Origin: Adineta ricciae
Lineage: Eukaryota; Rotifera; Eurotatoria; Adinetida; Adinetidae
Length of the DNA: 64,000 bases
Reading direction: 5' to 3'
NCBI GenBank assembly: GCA_905250025.1
Contig: CAJNOJ010000356.1
Span: 30,446 to 94,445, forward strand
Positions 56,517-64,000 of this stretch are shown in pieces. Numbering within the stretch: the stretch's first letter is position 1; every line of letters begins with the position of its first letter. The translations under genes and the position numbers were made by a program. The notes under the pieces are model-generated. The model saw only the letters and a list, made by a program, of their open reading frames with translations, was not told the DNA's origin and searched no databases.

Positions 56517-57515
56517 TTATTTCAAACTTGTGTGTGGGCCAGGAGTCATCTCCATATGAGATGGATGTTGCTGATGTTCTGAAGTTGCAGTCTGAGCTGA
56601 CAAGATATGGTTTTTTCGAAAACATTTCAAAAGTAGATTTTTAAAAATTCGTCGCACTTCGCTTGACATGTATAAATAAATGTAAAAGGTACACACATAA
56701 TTGCAATGAAATAGCAAGAGAATCACTTGACCAAAAAAATCTTCCAGTGCCAAACGAAAGCCATCTTTTGGAATACGACTCGTTAAATCAAGATAGATAC
56801 CTTGAAAACCGAATGGAACTCCGGATATACCCAAGACAATCAATTGCGGAACGAGCATTCGACGAACTTGTTTCATCAAATAATCTTGTTGACGTTCTCC
56901 ATGAAATGAACGAAGATTTTTCGCTGTACCATATATAAAAATCATAATGATGATCAATGGACCCACACTGTACACAAATGGCGTTAGAAAGTAAGTATTA
57001 AATTGAGTAAATGCTCCAGGCCGTAGTATACAAACACCATCGATGATTTCACTGACAAAAATAATCGGTATATAAGCAAGTGACCAGAAAATAACGGTGC
57101 CAACGATCATCCATCGAACAAAGCGTATGGAACTCCAACGGTGTCGAAAACTTGCATTGCGAGATGTGTTAACATATTGATCAAATGCTGCCCAACATGG
57201 AAACGAAATAGCCGCAACCGTTGTCATGTACAACAAATAGTTATGTTCGCGACAAGCGACTAGATTCGTATCCAAAAAGCGTAAACCAAACCCATTAACG
57301 AGAATGCTTTGGGAATAAATCATTGGCAGATGAATTCCAGTCATCGTTGCACCAGCTAATAGATATGTTATAGTAGCATTACGCCAGAATAAAGGCATTC
57401 TGGTAAAGATGACTACGGTTAAGATAGCTCCGATGATTCCTAGGATAATAAACGGTATAGCGACAACATAGTTGAGCCATCTCGTGATGGTTCTCAGTGT
57501 TGTTTCATCCAACAT
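56517..57515 (-). CDS. 7TM receptor, segment B
   Basis: 332 residues, no indel against 38987-39985, 18 replacements. Keeps FDQYVNTSRNASFRHRW after TM3 and the Cys residues of the outer loops (ACREHN, GVCILRPG). Same divergent rhodopsin-like type. Both copies open suggests retained function or recent duplication. Confidence 0.82.
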   Translation of the reverse strand: MLDETTLRTITRWLNYVVAIPFIILGIIGAILTVVIFTRMPLFWRNATITYLLAGATMTGIHLPMIYSQSILVNGFGLRFLDTNLVACREHNYLLYMTTVAAISFPCWAAFDQYVNTSRNASFRHRWSSIRFVRWMIVGTVIFWSLAYIPIIFVSEIIDGVCILRPGAFTQFNTYFLTPFVYSVGPLIIIMIFIYGTAKNLRSFHGERQQDYLMKQVRRMLVPQLIVLGISGVPFGFQGIYLDLTSRIPKDGFRLALEDFFGQVILLLFHCNYVCTFYIYLYMSSEVRRIFKNLLLKCFRKNHILSAQTATSEHQQHPSHMEMTPGPHTSLK

Positions 57516-58745
57516 CGTGAATGGCTCTTCTTTATCTTCTAGACCTTTTCATCGATAATTTTTATACTGGTAATTTTCCTGTAAAAAGAAAACTGATAAA
57601 GTGTTGATAATTATTATGGCACATTGAGGACTTTACTCGCATTACTGTAATTCATTTGTTTTTACGACGCAATAAACATACATTTCAGTTTCCACTGATG
57701 CATACCGATTCTTTTTGAAAGGCTAATTGATAAAATTCTTCTTCGTGAAAAAACTGTTGTTTGACGCTAATATCTCGACTAGAGAACATTTTTGGTTAAA
57801 AATAAATAAATAGTCTATTGCAAATTCCGAGCTTTCTGGCTTTTCTCGGCACGTCTATGGTGTACTTATGTATATATATATAGGAAAAAAATGTCGAGAA
57901 AACGCGTGAAACTTCTTTAAAAGTATTTTTTGTTTTTCAGAAATGTAAACAAAGTCTAGAAATATACTTCCGGTGAAACATCAGGCCAGTTCTATTGAAT
58001 ATTTTGAAGGCTCAAGCATTTTCTCTGAACATCTCAATAGCTATATTTCATCAACTTAGATCCTAAAATTCAGTTAAATTGAATAATTTTTCATTTCCTC
58101 TATTCGGGGAATCCAACAATTTCCATGACAGTATCCTCATAGAACGAAATCGTACTAACGACTCCCTCCTGATAAATACAGTGATTTGCTGTTATATTTT
58201 CTACCAAAAATAACACCATGAAATAGAAAAATGATAGATTTCCGATTTCTTTGAGGACACCTTTAGATATAGTCTTATTCACAAATGTTATGACTTTACA
58301 CGAATGTGGCATGAATGATGTAAAACAGTATACGAGTTTTTCTATGATTAAAAGAAAAATCTAATCATTTTGCAGTTGCTTTTCATCAATGCTACATTTC
58401 GAACCAAACTCGTTAGGTATCATGTTCAGTCAATTGATTCTTGACATGGGTGATGATGCAAAAGTTGGGGATTCATGTCGATAGTCATCTGCATATGATC
58501 GAATCATGCAGTTCTCAGTTGAATGTTTCGTTTTGACAGATTTGAACGAATTTCGTAACGCAGCTAGAGAAGTCAATTATTCAGTTAACTGTAAAAAAAA
58601 GAATCTTTTATTTTGTTGACTTTTGAAATGAAAATGAGAAACAAACAAGTTGAATACTTCTTCTTCTTTCTTCATATTTTCATCAGGAAACTTATCGAAA
58701 ATTCTTCCATCTTAAATAAAATCATGCAAGTTTCACGTTTTTCGA
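57516..58745. other. 5' flank of the segment B receptor and spacer
   Basis: Matches segment A to about 58310; beyond that unrelated and without a recognised gene. Minus ORF 58100-58312 is broken in A. Confidence 0.5.
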
Positions 58746-60079
58746 TCAATATAGTTCTGCGCTGTCGATTCCAATACCTTTACTAGCTCCACCAGCTACT
58801 AATATTGTTCGATTTAATGTCATTGACGCTGTATGGTAATATCGCGCATCATGCATATTTCCAGTCATTGTCCAAGTACCGGTCGATGGGTCATACAATT
58901 CAGCACTATTGAGATGTGTAGTACCGTTACGTCCACCACTGACCAATATTTTTCCATCTGATAACACTGATGCTGTATGATAACATCGTGCAACACTCAT
59001 GCTTCCAGTCACTTTCCACACTAAACAGAAAAAAGAAAATAAAAAGATTTGGTTTACGTATTTAACTTACATGCTGGAATCAAATCAAATTTCTGAATTC
59101 GATTATTTTGTTGATCAACGACGAACAGATTTCCGAACGAGTCAAAACTAAGACTCGACGGATATGTTAATTGATCTGCATTTGCTCCTTGTGATCCAGA
59201 ACATCCTACTAAACAACGAAAACCTTGCGCATTTTGACCAATAATCCGATTATTATTCGAATCGACAATAAATAAATAGCTTTGATTATCTAAAGCAACT
59301 CCGCTTGGACAACTGAGATCAAATGTAAAATTCAAAGATCCATTTCCAACTACAGTTATTCCAGTCATTATTTCATACTTGAATAATTGAATGCGATGAT
59401 TTCCACAATCTGCGACGAATAAATCTTGATTACTTTCATCAACGAAAATTCCTTTAGGACTTCGAAGTGTTGTTGATGTTGAACCAGGACTTCTTGTTCC
59501 CGCAACGACTGTCAAATGATCCCCATCGTTAATCAATGATTTCGAGATGATTTGATGTTGCTCAGATAACGAACAATAGAGAGTTTGACTTAGACTTAGA
59601 AAAATGTCAAAACATTGTTGACAAAAATTCATTCGTGGAATTGGAATCAAAGTCGTTGAATTTGATTTGATTTGACTTACTACACTAACTGATGAATAAA
59701 ATGTATCAACATAAATATCATCTTGTATTGTGACAAATAAACTTGATGAATTTGTTAAATTAGCAGAAATATATTTGATCAAACTTAAGTTTCCTTGAAG
59801 AAAAGTGAGAATTCTTCCATTGGTTTTATTTGGAATATAGATTGTGTTATTCTGATTAATAAATATGTCGAATGGGTTTGATCCGATTAGGGCTCCATCC
59901 GCAATTGTTGTACCATTCGGATTCCACGTTGGGTTAGAAAAAAGTATTGGTCGATTATATGAATAACCTTCATTTACAAAAGAGTTCTCATCATATTATA
60001 CTTATCGAGCAAATTTACCTGAAACTTCTTTTGTAAAGAGCAGAAAAGCCAGTAAATGAAAGTTATGGTAAAAGAACAT
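58746..60079 (-). CDS. Secreted NHL-Kelch propeller protein
   Basis: Exons 60079-60019, 59967-59071 and 59020-58746 join in phase 1 across introns of 51 and 50 bp, 410 residues. Exon 1 is a signal peptide (MFFYHNFHLLAFLLFTKEVS). Exon 2 is an NHL propeller with NPFDIFINQNNTIYIPN, PKGIFVDESNQDLFVADCGN, PSGVALDNQSYLFIVDSNNN and LSFDSFGNLFVVDQQNNRIQ. Exon 3 has Kelch-type repeats of 48 residues (ARCYHTASVLSDGKILVSGG, ARYYHTASMTLNRTILVAGG). Fewer than two Kelch repeats remain and the frame stops right after SAELY, mid-repeat, so the C-terminus is probably truncated. No membrane helix. Role likely extracellular binding; unknown ligand. Confidence 0.78.
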
Positions 60080-60844
60080 CGAAGAATAAAAAAATTTTCC
60101 CAATTTGGCATAGGTTTTTATACGAAAGCCAACAAACATTGAATTTAAGGTTTTTTTAATCAATACCAAGTTCATAAAGAGCAAAAGCGATGATTTTCCT
60201 TTCTCGAAAGTTATTTGTACTTTAATAAATACAATGAAATCTCGGAGTAAGTATGCCAACTCCTACAGGACACTTTCTCTTTTCAAAAATATCATTTTTG
60301 AAATCGACTCGTTGCTCTGTAAACTAACTCGTTCTTTCACATAAACGAGAAAATCATATGTTTGCCTTTCTATCGACAAACAAAAGGAAATGCCATCAGG
60401 CTTATTTCGATCAACATTCTCAAATATGTGCACAAAGAGCCTATTGAATCAATCCTTTATCATTTCATTATCTATCGAACTTATACAATAATAATCATCA
60501 CCTCGATTTCTTTGCACGCATATGCTGTTGTTCGCCGCACTGAAAAAAAAGGTGACACGCGGCCATATGATGATCCAATGGAACCGAAATAAAATAAAAA
60601 AGTATTTTTCTCTATCGGTCACATCACTCTGCAAGTAGCAACAATTTGCACTGTGAATTTTTTCAAATGTGATCAATCGCACTGCTGTTTCTGATTTTTT
60701 TTTCAAGTCATGTAAGAAAGAACGAAAGAAGAAAACTGTTTGAAGAGAGTGAAGGTAAACATTTTAAGATATGCTGTTTCTGTTCACTCTTTCATTGTCA
60801 ACTGTCCTGAAAACATTCGATTACTATTTTTCGAACGCAAAACA
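60080..60844. other. Divergent intergenic region
   Basis: Lies between the minus-strand NHL-Kelch gene and the plus-strand ART-TPR gene, so it should hold both promoters. No specific site recognised. The minus frame to 60259 is an upstream extension of the signal exon; the other ORFs have no motif. Confidence 0.5.
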
Positions 60845-63448
60845 ATGAATGGTACTAAATCGACTCCATCGAACAGCGGTCCGTTGATCAGTGCAGACCT
60901 AATAGGTCATATCAGACCTCGAACAACAGAAAATACTCTTGCAACTCCAACGGACCCAGCCGTTCTTCAACGGATCAATATTCGACGAGCACAAAATACT
61001 GTTCTCATCTGGTTGGATAACCATATGGACGAGGATAGTTTAGAGTATGAAAACACTGTTAGCCGATTGCAGCTGGTGGTGAACGACGTTGAGACATTTA
61101 AAAGTGACAATCTTTGCATCGAGTTTCTTCAAGGTCTTGAAAACAGCAAAGCATGCATGATCATCGAAGGCACACTCAGTCAACACGTTGTATCTCAAGT
61201 ACACGATTTGACTCAAGTCGATTCGATCTTCATCTTTTCAGACGACCAGAAACGACTTAAACATTGGGCTGAACAGTGGCCAAAAATAAAAGGTATCTGT
61301 GCCGATATCGTGCTGATCTCTAAAATGATCAAACAAATTGCTCAACAAGTTGAACACAATGCCATGTCGATGAGTTTCGTGTCAAGTGACAAACGCTTAG
61401 ATCAATTGAATCCAACTTTCATGTACATTCAGATTATCAAGGAAATCATTCTCACTATTGAATTCGATTCGACTTATCGACGGAATTATATTGAGTTTTG
61501 CCGAGAGATTTTCGATGGGAATAAAGCTGAATCTTCATGCGTCGACGAATTTGAACACACGTACAAAAAGGAGAAAGCCATATGGTGGTACACGTACCAA
61601 TGTTTTCTATATCCGATGTTGAACAAGGCTTTGCAAGCGATGGATGGCGATATGATTATCAAGATGGGATTTTTCATCAAAGATCTTCATCAGCAAATCG
61701 AGCAGCTTTATCTAGACCAGTTCGTTTATCAAACGTCGCCGAAAACATTTACTGTCTTTCGTGGTCAAGGCATCTCGCAGGTCGACTTCGAACAGATGCT
61801 ACAAAGCAAAGGCGGCTTGATTTCATTTAATAATTTCCTATCTACTAGTTACAATCGAGAAACGGCGATTAACTTCGCACCTTCAACCGGAACTAGATCA
61901 GGAAATGTAGGAATTTTGTTCATTATGGAAATCAATCCGGTACGATCCAACACGCCATTTGCATCGATCGCCAGTGTTAGTGCTCATGCTAAAGAAGACG
62001 AAGTTTTATTTTCGATGAACGCAGTCTTTCGTATCAAAGACATACAAGAAATGTCGGACGACAGTCATTTATATGAAGTTCATCTGAGTCTCACGAGTGA
62101 CAACGATCCAGAATTGTTCGAATTGGCATGTTACATTCGCCGAGAAAGTCTTCCCGGCAACGAACCATGGTATCGGCTGGGAGCGTTGCTTCTACGAAGG
62201 GGCCAAGCTGAAAAGGCGGAAGAAATCTATGAGGACCTGTTGAAGCAAAAGTCCGACGATAATGAAAAAGCATCCATTTACGATCGACTCAGCTTGGCCA
62301 AATATGGGCAAGGAAAATATCAAGATACAATCGAAATCTGTAAGAAGCTGATCTCGATTTATCAGAAGACTTCCTCGTCGGAATCTGTCAGTCTGGCTAA
62401 TCTGTATAACCGAATGGGCAGTGCGTATCTTCGTATAGGAAACTATTCCAATGCTCTCAAAGTTCATCAGGATGCTTTACGAATTCTCAAACAGGCAATT
62501 GGCTCATCTCATCCGGAAATCGCGAAATCGTACAATAATATTGGTATGGCACTCTATAATATGAGTGAGTACGCCAAAGCTCTTCAATCGCATCAGAAAG
62601 CCGTAGAGATCAATGAAGAATTACTTCCATCGAATCATCCAGATTTAGCTTCCACATACAATAACATCGGTAGTGTATACCAGAGTATCGGCGAATTCGA
62701 AAAAGCACTCTCCTACTATGAAAAAGACCTTAGCATTAGCCAACAGTCCCTGCCACCTAACCATCCTGATTTGGCCTCGACGTACAATAATATTGGAAGC
62801 GCTCATCAAAGTATGGGGGATTATGCCAAAGCACTTTCGTACTACGAAAAAGATCTTGCTATTTGCCAGCAGTCCTTATCGTCTAACCATCCCGACCTAG
62901 CCAAGTCGCTCAATAACATCGGCAGTGTCTATCGTCATATGGGCGAGTACACAATAGCACTTACGTATCACGAAAAGGCTTTGAAAATTTACGAACAAGC
63001 ACTCAATGCTGATCATCCTGATTTTGCATCGTGTTACAACTATATTGGTAATGTATTTCGCAGTATCGGCGATCTCCAAAAAGCATTGTCATATTATCAG
63101 AAAGCTTTGCTCATTATCGAGCAATCACTTCTGCCTAATCATCCTGATTTAGCTTCTACTCATAACAATATTGGCAACGTCTATTGTAGTATGGGTAAGC
63201 ACGATAAAGCGCTGCTGTCTCATGAGAAAGCCTTGGCCATTCGTCAACAATCGTTTCCGCCGAATCATCCCGACATAGCCTGTTCTTACACTAACATTGC
63301 TGCAGTATACGAAACCATGCGTGACTATACCAAAGCACGTTTATTCTACGAACGTGCTCTGCGGGTTGCGGAACATTCGCCGTGTATCAAACAAGAGAAT
63401 CTTCAAGTATACAAAGATAATTTGGCTCGTGCGAAAAGAAAAGCTTGA
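60845..63448 (+). CDS. ADP-ribosyltransferase (ART)-TPR fusion protein
   Basis: 867 residues from ATG 60845 (MNGTKSTPSNSG); the frame opens upstream only with a non-ATG start. Residues about 270-420 form an arginine-type mono-ADP-ribosyltransferase domain with the R-S-E triad: FRGQG near 304, NFLSTSYN near 331 and KEDEVLF near 385. The last has Glu before the usual E position. From about residue 440 there are ten TPRs; the last eight have a 42-residue period with YNNIG, Y.KAL and NHPDLA, as in kinesin light chain-type repeats. The TPRs probably hold a partner or target, the ART domain would move ADP-ribose from NAD to it. No signal peptide, so intracellular. No intron. This architecture is common in bdelloids and some other aquatic animals. 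Confidence 0.85.
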   Translation: MNGTKSTPSNSGPLISADLIGHIRPRTTENTLATPTDPAVLQRINIRRAQNTVLIWLDNHMDEDSLEYENTVSRLQLVVNDVETFKSDNLCIEFLQGLENSKACMIIEGTLSQHVVSQVHDLTQVDSIFIFSDDQKRLKHWAEQWPKIKGICADIVLISKMIKQIAQQVEHNAMSMSFVSSDKRLDQLNPTFMYIQIIKEIILTIEFDSTYRRNYIEFCREIFDGNKAESSCVDEFEHTYKKEKAIWWYTYQCFLYPMLNKALQAMDGDMIIKMGFFIKDLHQQIEQLYLDQFVYQTSPKTFTVFRGQGISQVDFEQMLQSKGGLISFNNFLSTSYNRETAINFAPSTGTRSGNVGILFIMEINPVRSNTPFASIASVSAHAKEDEVLFSMNAVFRIKDIQEMSDDSHLYEVHLSLTSDNDPELFELACYIRRESLPGNEPWYRLGALLLRRGQAEKAEEIYEDLLKQKSDDNEKASIYDRLSLAKYGQGKYQDTIEICKKLISIYQKTSSSESVSLANLYNRMGSAYLRIGNYSNALKVHQDALRILKQAIGSSHPEIAKSYNNIGMALYNMSEYAKALQSHQKAVEINEELLPSNHPDLASTYNNIGSVYQSIGEFEKALSYYEKDLSISQQSLPPNHPDLASTYNNIGSAHQSMGDYAKALSYYEKDLAICQQSLSSNHPDLAKSLNNIGSVYRHMGEYTIALTYHEKALKIYEQALNADHPDFASCYNYIGNVFRSIGDLQKALSYYQKALLIIEQSLLPNHPDLASTHNNIGNVYCSMGKHDKALLSHEKALAIRQQSFPPNHPDIACSYTNIAAVYETMRDYTKARLFYERALRVAEHSPCIKQENLQVYKDNLARAKRKA

Positions 63449-63711
63449 TTAGTTTCGATGAATTTCATTTCCAGAGCATGCGTGCGTTTTACAGTCTTGT
63501 AAAAAGCTTTGTTAACAATTCTTATGAATAAAAAGAAACGGTGATAAGGTGCAAATATAGTTTCTCACAACCTAATCTAGAAAGATAAATTCATGTGTCA
63601 TATATGCTTAATCATTTTATTTTGTTTTTTTCTTTGTTGCTGTAAGGATGGCAACCGAAAAGATATTTAAGACACATTCTCTTCCAGATGTTCTTTTCTA
63701 CACAAGTCAGT
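63449..63711. other. Short intergenic spacer
   Basis: No gene seen. Contains the ART-TPR 3' flank with AATAAA-type signal near 63527 and the 5' flank of the next gene. Confidence 0.5.
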
Positions 63712-64000
63712 ATGCTTCGTGAAGTGTTATTCGTTTTATTCATTGCAACAGCGTCATCTGTAACACCGTCGCCACCACGATGGCCTCCGGTCTGGATGTC
63801 AACTGGGAGTGCGCATTATTTATTCAATAATCAAACTGTATCCACACAAATATTTTATGACTGGACTCGACCGGCACAAGTGATGAATTTAATGAGAGAA
63901 GATTCTTATACATATACAATCATGCACAATGGAACAACAGTTTGGCGATTAGAACGTGCCAATCGGTCATGTTGCATCGATCCACAACAAACAGGTGTCA
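63712..64000 (+). CDS. Secreted protein, N-terminal part, runs off the window
   Basis: From ATG 63712 the frame is open to the last base (96 codons). It begins with a signal peptide (MLREVLFVLFIATASSV), then a Pro/Trp-rich stretch and paired Cys (NRSCCIDPQQ). Two N-glycosylation sequons, NNQTV and HNGTTV, fit an extracellular protein. I do not recognise the family. Confidence 0.65.
   Translation, partial: MLREVLFVLFIATASSVTPSPPRWPPVWMSTGSAHYLFNNQTVSTQIFYDWTRPAQVMNLMREDSYTYTIMHNGTTVWRLERANRSCCIDPQQTGV

Larger units (their letters stand above)
47777..58310. repeat. Segment B of the two-copy block
   Basis: Colinear with 29340-40830. B is shorter by about 1 kb through many small deletions and a few larger ones, mostly in the dead genes and their flanks. 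Confidence 0.9.

Noticed and set aside
61582-61830. Plus ORF in another frame within the ART domain
   Set aside because: Shadow of the ART-TPR gene.
62400-63400. 126-bp tandem repeat that could be taken for a satellite or CRISPR-like array
   Set aside because: It is the DNA of the TPR repeats: fully coding, with a 42-residue period and no spacers.

Overview
The window looks like nuclear DNA of a bdelloid rotifer (Adineta/Rotaria type). It is AT-rich. It has very small GT-AG introns of about 50-60 bp, rhodopsin-like receptors, F-box/LRR-like genes, NHL-repeat ectodomains, and an ADP-ribosyltransferase-TPR fusion. Several genes have bacterial or fungal-type relatives (AHL lactonase, UbiA prenyltransferase, Pls-type peptide synthetase, VC0807-like membrane protein). 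That mix is typical of bdelloid gene-rich, transfer-rich regions. All assignments come from reading motifs; no database search was run.

Layout. 1-16.2 kb is an unequal tandem duplication. Bases 1-3470 recur at about 7.95-11.66 kb and carry an F-box gene plus the 5' flank of a perforin-2 (MPEG1)-like gene. Between the copies lie a UbiA-type prenyltransferase, an N-acyl-homoserine-lactonase-type metallohydrolase and the MPEG1-like gene. 16.2-29 kb holds three intact 7TM receptors (one with introns, two a tandem pair), relics of a mariner transposase and a PIF1/Helitron helicase, and a small hairpin element inside an inverted repeat.

29.3-40.8 kb (segment A) and 47.8-58.3 kb (segment B) are two colinear copies of one block. 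Each has, in the same order, an NHL + beta-repeat + 7TM receptor gene, a relic of another 7TM gene, a VC0807-like membrane protein, an ABCB transporter relic and an intact 7TM receptor. The VC0807-like gene and the last receptor are open in both copies. The NHL receptor and the ABC transporter are decayed. Between A and B lie a polycystin-1-like relic and a Pls/PosA-type non-ribosomal peptide synthetase with three in-frame stops and a lost 3' end, next to a perfect 137-bp inverted repeat.

58.7-64 kb holds an NHL-Kelch secreted protein, the ART-TPR gene and the start of a secreted protein that runs off the window.

Together the intact genes suggest surface sensing (7TM receptors) and interaction with microbes (MPEG1-like pore former, AHL lactonase, ART-TPR, peptide synthetase). 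Single-N joints at 3471, 11348, 13743, 24656 and 47776, and a 34-N gap at 26857-26890, limit the gene models; at two joints the flanking sequence is repeated, which looks like an assembly overlap rather than biology.
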